Origin: an uncultured Anaerolineaceae bacterium
Lineage (GTDB): Bacteria; Chloroflexota; Anaerolineae; Anaerolineales; Anaerolineaceae
Direction: 5' to 3'
Assembly: GCA_938020565.1 (NCBI GenBank)
Contig: CALIHP010000054.1
Span: 1 to 36,716 of the forward strand
Length of the DNA stretch: 36,716 nucleotides
Every line of letters starts with the position of its first letter. Within the stretch, counting starts at the first letter, position 1. The translations under genes were made by a program, and so were the position numbers. The notes beneath the pieces were generated by a model. The model saw only the letters and a program-made list of their open reading frames with translations, did not search any database and was not told the origin of the DNA. Below are positions 8,057 through 16,491 of the stretch, piece by piece.

Positions 8057-9382
8057 ATGTCGACGCGCAAGATGAACCAGCAGCAAATCGCCGCAATCCA
8101 GCGGTATCCCTATTGGGTCCGGAAACTCATCTATTTCTTCAACCGGTTCCCGCTCCAGCTCTGGCTTGTTTTCCTCGGCAATTTTATCGTTTCCGTCGCG
8201 TCATCGATGAGCTGGCCATTCCTGAATATCTACCTGCGTCAGCGGCTCGGCCTCCCGCTCCATTTATCGACCCTCCTCGCTTCCACGCGCGCCGTGACCG
8301 GAATCGTCGCATCGCTGACGATCGGATCCGTCTCGGACCGGTTCGGACGGCGCGGGATCATGCTGGCGTCCGTTATCGGCGGCGTTCTGTTCCATGGATG
8401 CATGGCTTACACGGATCAGGCCTGGGAATTCCTTCTTCTCCTCGCGGCCTGGGGAGCGCTCGATAATTTCTATTCGATCGGCTGCAACGCCATGGTCGTC
8501 GACACCGCCGATAAAGACAGCCAGCTGGAAGCGTTCTCGCTCAACCGCATGGCGCACAATACCGGAATCGCGATCGGCCCGATTATCGGCGGAATGATCG
8601 TGACCCATTCTTATCAGCTGAACTACCAGTTAGCCGCCGCAATTTACGTCGTTCCCGCGCTGATGATCCTGTTCTTCGTTAAAGAGAGCCTGAAGAAACC
8701 GACGCCGGCGGCTCTCGCGGAAGCGAACCCAAAAAAATCGGACGGGACCATGCGCCGCGAAACGAACATGCTCGACGTTTTTCGCGATCGGGTCTTCATG
8801 GCGTCGATCGGCTTCCTGATCCTGATTACCGTTGGAACGTCGACCGTCTTCAACCTCCTGCCGCTCTACGCGAACGAGGTTTACCGGATCCCCGAAAGCC
8901 ATATCAGTATCGTTTTCAGCGTCAACGCGATCCTCTGCGTCGCGCTGCAGTTAGGCGCAGCGCGCGCCGCCGCCCGGCTTCACCCGTTTTCAGGCATGGT
9001 CCTCAGCGCGGCGTTATACATGATCGGGATTACCAGCTACGCTTTCTTTCCGTCCGTCGCCTGGTACTGCGCCTGCATGACAGTCATGACCATCGGCGAA
9101 GTCATCCTCGCTCCGACGATGCTGGCGCTGACCGCGCGCCGCGCGCCGGAGGACGCCCGCGGGCGGTACATGGGGATCTTCAATCTCGCTTATCCGTTCG
9201 GCTATGCGATCGGCCCCGCGATCGGCGGGAATATTTTCGAATATGTCTCGCCGCAGGGAATCTGGTATAACGGCGGGCTGTTCTGCCTGATCGCCATGAT
9301 CGGATATGGCGTCCTCTACCGGAAAAATAAAAATGACCCGAACCGGCCGATCCAACGTGAAACGAGACGCCTGTCCGGCTGA
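8057..9382 (+). CDS. Major facilitator superfamily transporter
   Basis: A 441-residue integral membrane protein with about 12 hydrophobic segments and the MFS loop 2-3 motif GSVSDRFGRRG (90-100). A charged central loop (about 215-240) separates the two six-helix halves. The general look is that of drug/proton antiporter-like or sugar exporter MFS members; the substrate cannot be predicted. It is divergent from metG and convergent with the AI-2E-family gene, so it appears monocistronic. A TATGAT hexamer 6 nt before the ATG suggests leaderless expression. Confidence 0.92.
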   Translation: MSTRKMNQQQIAAIQRYPYWVRKLIYFFNRFPLQLWLVFLGNFIVSVASSMSWPFLNIYLRQRLGLPLHLSTLLASTRAVTGIVASLTIGSVSDRFGRRGIMLASVIGGVLFHGCMAYTDQAWEFLLLLAAWGALDNFYSIGCNAMVVDTADKDSQLEAFSLNRMAHNTGIAIGPIIGGMIVTHSYQLNYQLAAAIYVVPALMILFFVKESLKKPTPAALAEANPKKSDGTMRRETNMLDVFRDRVFMASIGFLILITVGTSTVFNLLPLYANEVYRIPESHISIVFSVNAILCVALQLGAARAAARLHPFSGMVLSAALYMIGITSYAFFPSVAWYCACMTVMTIGEVILAPTMLALTARRAPEDARGRYMGIFNLAYPFGYAIGPAIGGNIFEYVSPQGIWYNGGLFCLIAMIGYGVLYRKNKNDPNRPIQRETRRLSG

Positions 9383-9430
9383 AAAAAAAGAGAGACCCAG
9401 CCTGAATCAATCTATTTCCGATATTCAGGC
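9382..9430. terminator. Stem-loop with T-run between convergent genes
   Basis: GCCTGAAT (9400-9407) pairs with ATTCAGGC (9423-9430). Read on the minus strand it is followed by a T-rich tract ending in eight T (A-run at 9382-9389), consistent with a terminator for the minus-strand AI-2E-family gene. It overlaps the MFS stop codon and could also stop plus-strand transcription. In the remaining 9431-9566 I see only a small AACGT/ACGTT hairpin and no gene. Confidence 0.5.
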
Positions 9431-9566
9431 ATCCCACTCAGGTTAACCTTAACCCCGATACAGTCAGGGGGAAGTTCGTCTGCACAGCGCTCCGGAAGAA
9501 TAGAAGGAAAGCGCCGGAATCAACGTCTCAACGTTTTATCATCCGGGCCGGAACCGAGCATCCGCT

Positions 9567-10733
9567 TCAACGGTACAGCTCCGGATAAGGATCCTCCTCG
9601 CGGAGCTTCGCCAGCGCATATTCCATCGCAACCTTCACCATCCCCAGCAGCGGCGCCGCCAGCAGCGCGCCCAGAACGCCCAGCTTCCCGCTCAGGACCA
9701 GAATCCCGATAATCAGAAGAACCGGATGAATCCCGACCGCCTCGCTCATGATCCGTGGAACAACGATCACGTTTTCAAGCTGCTGAATCAGGATATACCC
9801 CAGAACCGTAATCAGGGCCACGACCCAGGAATCAAACGGAAGGTAGCTCGACCCGAAGACCACCGCTGAAAGAATCGCGGGAATCGCCGATAAGATCGGG
9901 CCGATATTCGGAATAATTTCCAGCGCCCCGGCGAGGACCCCCAGCAGGATCGCCCCCTTCAGCCCCAGCACGGAGCAGAAAACCGCCGTCATTACCCCGA
10001 TAATCAGCATCAGCTTCAGCTCTCCGACGAAAAACTTCGTCCAGACAAAGCCCAGCCGCGTCAGCAGTTCGCGAATTTCCGGCTGATACTGCTTCTTGAA
10101 AAAACCGACGAGCTTCCCCTGAAGCTTATCGCCGTCGTTCGCGACATGAATCGAAATCATCAGCGCGGTCACGAACGACAGGATCGTCGAAAAAACGTTG
10201 CGCCCGATCGAAAACGCGGAGCTCAGGATCGTCGACCACTCGTTCAGAATCTGCGTCAGATCGATCTTCGACGCTTCCAGCGAATTCAGCCAGCGCCGCG
10301 CTTCAACAAGCGGTACGGATAAATCGATCGTTTCCGACCCGATTTTGAGACTGTTCACCTCCAGCTGCCGGATTGTATCCGCAAGCCACTTATCGACATT
10401 CTCAAAAATCGTCGGCAGGTACTGCGTCGCGAAATCGGTAACCCGCTCGATCAGGACCGGCAAAATCAGCGTCATCAAAACGACCAGGATCGCCAGCCCC
10501 AGTATGTAAGACGTGAGAACGGCGAGGCTGCGCGGGAAATGGAGTCGTTTTTGGAAGAAACCAATAAAAGGCATCAGCAGGAACGAAATACTCAGCGAAA
10601 TAAAAAACAGCGTTAAATTATCCTGAACCAGGCGAACCGCCAGGACCCCAAGAATCATCATTGTCACCAGCGTAATATAGCGGAGATGCTGACTCCATTT
10701 CCGATCCTCGGCGGAATACTTCGTTTCTTCCAT
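9567..10733 (-). CDS. AI-2E family transporter (PerM/YdiK-like)
   Basis: A 388-residue membrane protein with the AI-2E/UPF0118 layout. Two N-terminal hydrophobic segments (about 20-55) and a third (about 70-95) precede a soluble amphipathic stretch (about 95-200). A C-terminal block of helices follows, with the family-typical GALEIIPNIGPILSAIPAIL and LVLSGKLGVLGALLAAPL. Members export small molecules; some act as autoinducer-2 exporters and others as Na+/H+ antiporters, so the substrate is open. It lies 65 bp downstream of the M23 peptidase gene on the same strand and may be co-transcribed. AAGGGA is just before the ATG. Confidence 0.9.
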   Translation of the reverse strand: MEETKYSAEDRKWSQHLRYITLVTMMILGVLAVRLVQDNLTLFFISLSISFLLMPFIGFFQKRLHFPRSLAVLTSYILGLAILVVLMTLILPVLIERVTDFATQYLPTIFENVDKWLADTIRQLEVNSLKIGSETIDLSVPLVEARRWLNSLEASKIDLTQILNEWSTILSSAFSIGRNVFSTILSFVTALMISIHVANDGDKLQGKLVGFFKKQYQPEIRELLTRLGFVWTKFFVGELKLMLIIGVMTAVFCSVLGLKGAILLGVLAGALEIIPNIGPILSAIPAILSAVVFGSSYLPFDSWVVALITVLGYILIQQLENVIVVPRIMSEAVGIHPVLLIIGILVLSGKLGVLGALLAAPLLGMVKVAMEYALAKLREEDPYPELYR

Positions 10734-10798
10734 CTTCCCTTCCCTTCAAAGCGTTCCCTTCGGCTCCCTGAAAACCGCGTGGGCCAGCTGTTTTCATC

Positions 10799-11992
10799 CT
10801 AATAGAAATTATGCGGGTTCTGCGGAACGCCGTTATAACGCATTTCGTAATGCAGATGCGGTCCCGAAGAATTCCCCGTCGACCCCATCGCGCCGATAAT
10901 ATCCCCCGGTCCTACGTAGTATCCGCACTGTACATTATAGGACTCAAGGTGAGCGTAGAGCGTCTGCCATCCGTTGCCATGATCGACCATCAGAACATTG
11001 CCGTACCCCCAATCGTTCCATCCGGCGTAGACGATAACGCCGGCGTCGGCGGAATAAATCGGATTCCCCATCTTTCCCCCGATATCGATCGCGCGATGAT
11101 TGCTCGCCTCGCTGTAATCGTAACCGGAAATGTACCGCTCCGAAGTCGGCCAGAGGAACGAACCGCTTCCGACCGGCCCGTCCATCACCGATTCGCAGGC
11201 CCCCGGGCCATAAATCGAAGCCACGGCCGGATTCTCCCGTGTCACGAACGGCGCGGACCAGGTCAGAAGCGAACGCGTGCCGCCCGGTACGACGAGCCAT
11301 TTGCCCGCCGGAATATTCGGGTTCGAAAAATCGCCGATCGTCTCCATGCTCAACCCATTCGCCGGAAACTCGATAATCGACTCGGGCGTTACGCCGTAAA
11401 CCTCGGCAACCGTATTCAGCCCGTCACCCTCGTGCCATTCCGTATAAACGCCGTCGACCGGAAGAATATTAATATCCATTCCTTCCAGGAGCGCGTGTGG
11501 ATCGTCATGCAGCGTATACGGGTTCCCCCAGAAAATCGTGCTCGGCTTCAGGTTAAATTTCTCAGCAATCCCAATCACCGTATCGCCCTTGACGACATGA
11601 TACGTCCGAACTTCATAGCGCGGCTTCATCGGCAGATCCGTATGCGACGTGCTCCTCCGCGTCAATCCGGCGTTCAGCGGCAGCGTTTCGTTCTTCAGAT
11701 ACGAAGGGTCATAATAAGGAAGGACCGCGTCCATGTAATACGGTTCAGCGGGACTTCCGCCAATCGGACCGCCGAACCGTTCCGACCGGAGCACGAAAAA
11801 AGAGTTCATCAGCCAGACAACGATAAAAAACAGAACGGCAGTCACGATCGCAGACGCCGCGGTCAGGAGGCGTTCCCCAAGCCCGGCGCGAACGATCGCG
11901 GACCAGATCGCCAGCCAATCCCGCTTCGGCGGCTCGCCGCCTGGCGGGAAGCTCCCTTTCGGTCGCGGCGGTTCGGGCATACTTTGATTCAT
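10799..11992 (-). CDS. Membrane-anchored LysM/M23 peptidase
   Basis: A 397-residue cell-wall hydrolase candidate. A proline-rich cytoplasmic tail (1-25) is followed by a single transmembrane helix (about 43-66), a LysM peptidoglycan-binding domain (about 131-178), a second more divergent LysM-like unit (about 184-236) and a C-terminal LytM/M23 domain (about 298-392). The zinc ligands H299 and D303 (HRAID) and H381 (GPHLHYE) and the catalytic-site H348 (YAHLE) are all present, so the peptidase should be active on peptide cross-bridges. The frame stays open to 12076, but ATG 11992 is preferred because it begins the conserved-looking tail and has TATAAT 7 nt upstream with no Shine-Dalgarno, as for a leaderless mRNA. 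Confidence 0.88.
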   Translation of the reverse strand: MNQSMPEPPRPKGSFPPGGEPPKRDWLAIWSAIVRAGLGERLLTAASAIVTAVLFFIVVWLMNSFFVLRSERFGGPIGGSPAEPYYMDAVLPYYDPSYLKNETLPLNAGLTRRSTSHTDLPMKPRYEVRTYHVVKGDTVIGIAEKFNLKPSTIFWGNPYTLHDDPHALLEGMDINILPVDGVYTEWHEGDGLNTVAEVYGVTPESIIEFPANGLSMETIGDFSNPNIPAGKWLVVPGGTRSLLTWSAPFVTRENPAVASIYGPGACESVMDGPVGSGSFLWPTSERYISGYDYSEASNHRAIDIGGKMGNPIYSADAGVIVYAGWNDWGYGNVLMVDHGNGWQTLYAHLESYNVQCGYYVGPGDIIGAMGSTGNSSGPHLHYEMRYNGVPQNPHNFY

Positions 11993-12074
11993 GCATAAGA
12001 TTATACCCCGTGAATCCAACCAAAAAGTACCGCTGCCGTTCGCTTCCGCCGCTCCCGCCGTTATAATTACCGCC
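11993..12074. promoter_or_regulatory. 82-bp divergent region, two leaderless-type promoters
   Basis: Both divergent genes have a perfect TATAAT exactly 7 nt before their ATG. On the minus strand it is TATAAT (12005-12000) then CTTATGC and ATG 11992. On the plus strand it is TATAAT (12062-12067) then TACCGCC and ATG 12075. Neither has a Shine-Dalgarno. On the plus strand TTCGCT (12039-12044) lies 17 bp upstream as a weak -35. Confidence 0.65.
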
Positions 12075-13184
12075 ATGCCAACGATCTACCCATTCACAGC
12101 TATTATCGGACAGCGGCGCATGAAACGCGCGCTGATTCTAAACGCGATCGACCCCAGAATTGGCGGCGTCCTGATCCGCGGAGAGCGCGGAACGGCGAAA
12201 TCGACCGCTGCCCGCGCGCTCGCGGAAATCCTCCCGGATGTCGAAACCTTCGCCGAGTGCCGCTTCGGCTGCGCCCCGGACGACCCGACGCACTGGTGCG
12301 GCGAATGCACGATGCGGGCGGCGAACGGATCGCCGGGGACGCCGCGCGTCCGGAATACCCCGTTTATTAACCTGCCGGTCTCCGCGACCGAAGACCGCGT
12401 CGTCGGAACGATCGATATCGAAAAAGCGATTACGACCGGCGTCAAGTCCTTCGAACCGGGAATCTTAGCCCAGGCCAACCGCGGGATCCTCTATATCGAC
12501 GAAGTCAACCTTCTCGAGGACCATGTCGTCGACCTGCTTCTCGACGCCGCCGCGATGGGGGTGAATCGCGTCGAACGCGAAGGGATCTCGTTTGAGCATC
12601 CGGCCCGCTTTATCCTGGTCGGAACGATGAACCCTGAGGAAGGCGACCTCCGACCGCAGCTCCTCGACCGCTTCGCGCTTTCCGTCGATATCGTCGGAAT
12701 TACCGATCCGCAGGAACGCGTCGAAATCATGAAACGGACGATCGGTTTCGAGACCGATCCGGAGAAATTTCTCCGCGATTTCTCTGCGAGCGAAAACGAG
12801 CTCCGGAATAAAATCGCCGGAGCGAGGGACCGGATCGCCGCCGTCCGTTATACCTCGCGCGACCTGATCGCGATCGCGTCGCTGACCAGCTCTTTAAACG
12901 TCGAAGGTCATCGCGCCGATCTCGTGATCTTAAAGACCGCGCGGGCTCAGGCCGCGTTCGACGGCCGCGACCGGATCAGCGAAACCGATATCGCCCTTGC
13001 CGCCGAGCTCGCCCTTCCGCATCGTCTCCAGAAAGGCCCGCTCAACGAGCAGTCCGTCTCGGCGGACGAACTCAAAGTCCGGATCGACGGACTCGTCGGC
13101 TCGTTCAGCGAAGCCGAAGGCTTCAAAAACGCCGACGAAGTCGAAGAAGAAGCGGAAAAAAAAACGTCTTTCGCGCCCCGGTAA
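12075..13184 (+). CDS. chlD: ChlI/BchI-like AAA+ chelatase ATPase (5' part of chlD)
   Basis: An AAA+ ATPase of 369 residues in the reading frame as written, the size of a small chelatase subunit (ChlI/BchI). It shows Walker A GERGTAKST (36-44), a cysteine cluster C62, C66, C75, C78, Walker B ILYIDE (138-143) and an LLDRF arginine-finger helix. ChlI hexamers drive insertion of Mg2+ (chlorophyll) or, with CobN, Co2+ (cobalamin) into tetrapyrroles. The last codons run through A9 (13156-13164) and stop at TAA 13182. Slipping back one base in the A run continues without interruption into the von Willebrand A domain downstream, giving a 679-residue ChlD-type medium subunit. The frame is open from 11991; ATG 12075 is chosen for its TATAAT spacing and family-like start. 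No cobN or chlH is in view, so the metal is unknown. Confidence 0.88.
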   Translation: MPTIYPFTAIIGQRRMKRALILNAIDPRIGGVLIRGERGTAKSTAARALAEILPDVETFAECRFGCAPDDPTHWCGECTMRAANGSPGTPRVRNTPFINLPVSATEDRVVGTIDIEKAITTGVKSFEPGILAQANRGILYIDEVNLLEDHVVDLLLDAAAMGVNRVEREGISFEHPARFILVGTMNPEEGDLRPQLLDRFALSVDIVGITDPQERVEIMKRTIGFETDPEKFLRDFSASENELRNKIAGARDRIAAVRYTSRDLIAIASLTSSLNVEGHRADLVILKTARAQAAFDGRDRISETDIALAAELALPHRLQKGPLNEQSVSADELKVRIDGLVGSFSEAEGFKNADEVEEEAEKKTSFAPR

Positions 13185-13200
13185 CCCTTCCCCAGGGCGT
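13156..13200 (+). promoter_or_regulatory. Candidate -1 ribosomal frameshift signal
   Basis: Nine A (13156-13164) form an A-AAA-AAA slippery site in the zero frame (GAA AAA AAA ACG). Eight bases later GCGCCC (13173-13178) can pair with GGGCGT (13195-13200), with one G-T pair, around a loop that contains the zero-frame TAA. A purine-rich GAAGAAGAAG stretch precedes the run. After a -1 slip the next codon is AAC 13163. Confidence 0.7.
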
Positions 13201-13216
13201 CGTTCCCAGCGGCGCA

Positions 13217-14113
13217 ATGTATTCGCATTCCGGCGATCAGATCTTTAACGACGTGGAGCTCAACTGGTGGGGATATACCGACGTCGTTAAATTCGATAAC
13301 GCCGACCTCCCCAGCGAAGACCATCGTCCCAAAACACAGAAACGTTCCAACGGGAAACGCGCAAAAATCCGCTCCCGGACGCGCCGGGGGACGTACCTTT
13401 ACGCGCGTCCGGCGCGGAACGACCCGTCGGACTTAGCCCTGGACGCGACTCTCCGCGCCGCCGCCCCGTATCAGGCGCAGCGACGGATCGACAACAGCGA
13501 CCGCCGGATGCAGATCCGCCGCGCCGACCTGATGCGCAAGGTACGGTATCAGAAAACCTCCTCGCTTCTCGTATTCCTCCTCGACCTGTCCTGGTCCATG
13601 GCGGTTCAGCAGCGCGTCAAAGCGACGCGCGGCGCGATCCTCTCGCTCCTGACCGACGCCTATCAGCACCGCGACCGGGTCGCGCTCATCACGTTTCAGA
13701 AGGACCGCGCCCGTCTTGCGCTCCCGCCGACCGGCTCGATCATGCTGGCGGAACGGACGCTCCGAAAGGTCCGCGTCGGCGGAAAAACGCCGCTCTCCGC
13801 CGGCCTGTTAAAGGCGCACGAGGTTTTAGCGCGCGACCGCCGCTTCTATCCGGATTCGAGCGCGCTCCTGATCGTTTTGACCGACGGCGATGGGAACGTC
13901 TCGATCGGCGATGCGCCGCCGCTCGAAGAATCGAAGGCCGTCGCCGAACGGATCGCCTCCGACCGCTTCCGCTCGATCGTGATCGACATGGACCCGAACG
14001 CGTTCGCCGAGGGTCTCGCGAATACCCTCGCGAAACAGCTCCGCGCGCCGTATTATCAGCTCGCCGGCCTCGACGCCGACCAGCTCACGCGGATTATCCG
14101 CCGGGAAATATAA
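13217..14113 (+). CDS. chlD: von Willebrand A domain, C-terminal half of ChlD-type chelatase
   Basis: The frame encodes the C-terminal half of a chelatase medium subunit (ChlD/BchD/CobT type). A basic linker and the family block DLALDATLRAAAPYQAQRR precede a VWA domain with the MIDAS motif DLSWS (D123, S125, S127 from ATG 13217), the GGKTPLSAGL threonine and LTDGDGN. VWA domains bind a metal ion and bridge the ATPase ring to the catalytic subunit. ATG 13217 has no Shine-Dalgarno, and the frame is open upstream through KKNVFRAPVTLPQGVVP to the A9 run. Translation therefore most likely enters by a -1 shift from the ATPase frame at 13163 rather than by independent initiation. The alternative is a base missing from the A run in the assembly. 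Confidence 0.85.
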   Translation: MYSHSGDQIFNDVELNWWGYTDVVKFDNADLPSEDHRPKTQKRSNGKRAKIRSRTRRGTYLYARPARNDPSDLALDATLRAAAPYQAQRRIDNSDRRMQIRRADLMRKVRYQKTSSLLVFLLDLSWSMAVQQRVKATRGAILSLLTDAYQHRDRVALITFQKDRARLALPPTGSIMLAERTLRKVRVGGKTPLSAGLLKAHEVLARDRRFYPDSSALLIVLTDGDGNVSIGDAPPLEESKAVAERIASDRFRSIVIDMDPNAFAEGLANTLAKQLRAPYYQLAGLDADQLTRIIRREI

Positions 14114-14261
14114 CGGGACGCAGCCAGATTCAGAACCGCCCACTTAAACCGGGGCCGCAAAGGCCCGCGCCCTGCGTCAGGACGGCGAGTATAATAAGAT
14201 CAACAACAAATCATTCGGCGCGCCGATCGCAGTTCCGCGCGCAGTGAACGAAGGAAAACTT
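14114..14261 (+). promoter_or_regulatory. Intergenic hairpins and promoter for the M42 operon
   Basis: GACGCAG (14117-14123) pairs with CTGCGTC (14172-14178), with an inner GGGCC/GGCCC hairpin (14152-14166). This structured region after the chelatase gene may end its transcript, though it lacks a T-run. TATAAT (14190-14195) then gives a leader of about 60 nt, with GAAGGA placed for ATG 14262. Confidence 0.45.
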
Positions 14262-15359
14262 ATGGATCAAAAATATAATCTGAAAGACACGCTCAAATCA
14301 ATGATTTCGCTGCCGGGCGTCTCCGGACACGAGAAACCGATCCGGGACGCCGTCCGGGAAATCTGGGCCCCTTACGTTGACCGGTTCGAAGTCTCCCCGC
14401 TCGGGAACCTGTACGGGATCCAGAAAGGGGACGGCAGCGGCGCGGGAACGCCGCGGCGGAAAATCGCCTTAGCGACGCATATGGACGGAATCGGTATGGT
14501 CGTCGAGCGGATTTCCGGCGAGATGATCTACTTTGCGCCGATCGGCGGCCTCGACCCGCGGATCCTCCCCGGTCAGGAAGTCCTTATTCATAGCGAGAGC
14601 GGCCCGGTCCCGGGCGTCATCGTTCAGCTCGCGCCGCACCTTCTCTCCCAGCCGTATCTCGACAAAGCGGTTCCGCTCGCGGACCTGGTCATCGATACCG
14701 GGCTGGGCGTCGACGGCGTCCGCGCCCGGATTCAGGTCGGAGACGTCGTTTCGTACGCGAATTTGCCGGTCGAAATGGGAAAAGACCATGTCGCCGGCCA
14801 CAGCCTCGATAACCGAACGTCGATCGCCGCTGTAACCGAATGCCTGCGGACGCTGCGGCGCATGCGCCATGCGTTCGACGTGATCGCCGTCGGAACGATT
14901 CAGGAAGAGGTTGCGCATTACTCGGATACGCTGATTAACGACCTGAACCCCGATATCGCGATCGCGATCGACGTTACCTTCGCTTCGGGCCCCGGAGCGG
15001 ACGATTACCGGACGCGCCCGCTCGGAAGCGGCCCCTCGATCGGCTTCGGCGCGAATATTCATCCGGCACTGGCGAAGAGCTTCTGCGACCTTGCCGAAGA
15101 GATCGACATGCCGTTTACCAGGGATCCGCTCCCGAACATGTCGGGAACAGACGCAGTCGCGATCCAGAACGCGCTCGGCGGCGTCATGACCGGCGTCATC
15201 AGTATTCCGCTGCGCTACATGCATACGCCGGTCGAGGTGATTACGATGAAAGACGTTCGGCGCGCGGGCCGTCTCATAGCCGAATATATATCGCGGCTGA
15301 CGGAAGAATCGTTCGCCGAATTAAAATGGGAGGATGAACTCGATGGTAAAAACCTTTAG
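14262..15359 (+). CDS. M42 family metallo-aminopeptidase, copy 1
   Basis: A 365-residue member of the M42 glutamyl-aminopeptidase/TET/FrvX family, dinuclear-metal enzymes that trim peptides in the cytoplasm. Expected metal and catalytic residues are visible: His in THMDGIGM, Asp in HSLDNRTS, the Glu pair in GTIQEEVA, Asp in AIDVTF and the final His in YMHTPVEV. GTG 14244 would add six residues, but GAAGGA 6 nt before ATG 14262 fixes the start. It is the first of three consecutive paralogues and overlaps the second by 17 nt, so they are an operon. Confidence 0.9.
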   Translation: MDQKYNLKDTLKSMISLPGVSGHEKPIRDAVREIWAPYVDRFEVSPLGNLYGIQKGDGSGAGTPRRKIALATHMDGIGMVVERISGEMIYFAPIGGLDPRILPGQEVLIHSESGPVPGVIVQLAPHLLSQPYLDKAVPLADLVIDTGLGVDGVRARIQVGDVVSYANLPVEMGKDHVAGHSLDNRTSIAAVTECLRTLRRMRHAFDVIAVGTIQEEVAHYSDTLINDLNPDIAIAIDVTFASGPGADDYRTRPLGSGPSIGFGANIHPALAKSFCDLAEEIDMPFTRDPLPNMSGTDAVAIQNALGGVMTGVISIPLRYMHTPVEVITMKDVRRAGRLIAEYISRLTEESFAELKWEDELDGKNL

Positions 15360-16434
15360 CCCCAAAATAGAACTGCCGAAAATAACCGACGAACGCATCG
15401 CCCTCCTCGAAAAACTATCGAACGCGAGCGGCGTTTCCGGCGACGAAGGCGCGATCCGCCGGATCATTCGCGAGGAAATCGCCGCAGTCGCCGACGAACT
15501 CCGAACCGACGTTTTAGGAAACCTGATCGCGGTTAAAAGAGCCAGTCAGGCCGGCGCGCCGCGCGTCATGATCGCCGCACATATGGACGAAGTCGGATTC
15601 ATGCTGAACGATAAAGAATCGGACGGAATCTTCCGCTTCGCAACCGTCGGCGGGATCGACCCGCGTTCGCTCGCCGGGAAAGCCGTCCGGATCGGGAAAG
15701 ACGCGGTGCCGGGCGTGATCGGCGCCTGCCCGATTCATCTTTCACCCCGGAACGAGCTTCAAAACGTATTGACGCTGAACAGCCTCCGGATCGACGTTTC
15801 TCCCGAGGTTACGGGCGTTGACGTCGGAAATTACGCTGTCTTCGCGACCCGGTTCAAGCGCCTCGGCGAAATCAGCCTTCTCGGGAAAGCGCTCGACGAC
15901 CGGATCGGCGTCGCGACGCTGATCGAGCTCTTCAAAAACGCGCCGGATTCGATCGAGCTGATCGCCGCGTTCACCGTTCAGGAGGAGGTCGGGCTGCGCG
16001 GTGCGAAAGCGGCCGCGCACGCGATGAAGCCCGACGCGGCGTTCGTTATCGACTGCACCCCTGCGAACGATCAGCCAGCCTGCAATGGTTCAGAAAACGT
16101 CGAATACAAGACGAAATTAGACGAAGGCCCCGCGATTTACGTCATGGATGGACGGACGCTCTACGACCGGCGCCTGGTCCGGTACCTGTCCGGCCTCGGC
16201 GACAGCTACGGCATTCGCTATCAGTACCGCCAGCCACAGCCGGGCGGAACTGACGCCGGGCCGGTCCACCTCAGCGGGGAGGGCATCCCGACGATCAGCC
16301 TCTCCGTCCCCGGACGTTACGCGCATACCGCCGCGATGATCGTCCGGATCGCCGACTGGGAAGGGTATTTGCAGCTCCTGACCGTCGCGCTGGGTCATTT
16401 TTCAGCCGACGTTCTCTCCGGCGAGCGGGAATAA
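15343..16434 (+). CDS. M42 family metallo-aminopeptidase, copy 2
   Basis: A 363-residue M42 peptidase. Conserved sites are His in AAHMDEVGFML, Asp in KALDDRIGV, the Glu pair in TVQEEVGLRGAKAA, Asp in VIDCTPAND and the C-terminal His in RYAHTAAM. ATG 15334 lies directly on GGGAGG, so ATG 15343, 9 nt from it, is the better start. The gene begins within the end of copy 1, implying translational coupling. The three copies are clearly different in sequence, so they are old duplicates that may form different homo- or hetero-oligomers or have different residue preferences. Confidence 0.9.
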   Translation: MVKTFSPKIELPKITDERIALLEKLSNASGVSGDEGAIRRIIREEIAAVADELRTDVLGNLIAVKRASQAGAPRVMIAAHMDEVGFMLNDKESDGIFRFATVGGIDPRSLAGKAVRIGKDAVPGVIGACPIHLSPRNELQNVLTLNSLRIDVSPEVTGVDVGNYAVFATRFKRLGEISLLGKALDDRIGVATLIELFKNAPDSIELIAAFTVQEEVGLRGAKAAAHAMKPDAAFVIDCTPANDQPACNGSENVEYKTKLDEGPAIYVMDGRTLYDRRLVRYLSGLGDSYGIRYQYRQPQPGGTDAGPVHLSGEGIPTISLSVPGRYAHTAAMIVRIADWEGYLQLLTVALGHFSADVLSGERE

Positions 16435-16491
16435 TTCGGATATCGATCAGCGAAAATCAAGGAACGAGAAAAGGAATTCGGAGGAATTCGC

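Noticed and set aside
7837..8070. N-terminal extension of the metG frame
   Set aside because: The extra 78 residues have no synthetase similarity, overlap the MFS start, and lie upstream of a GGAGG that serves the internal start.
10811..11998. Long plus-strand frame opposite the M23 peptidase
   Set aside because: A shadow frame rich in Arg caused by GC-rich codons; the opposite strand carries clear LysM and M23 motifs.
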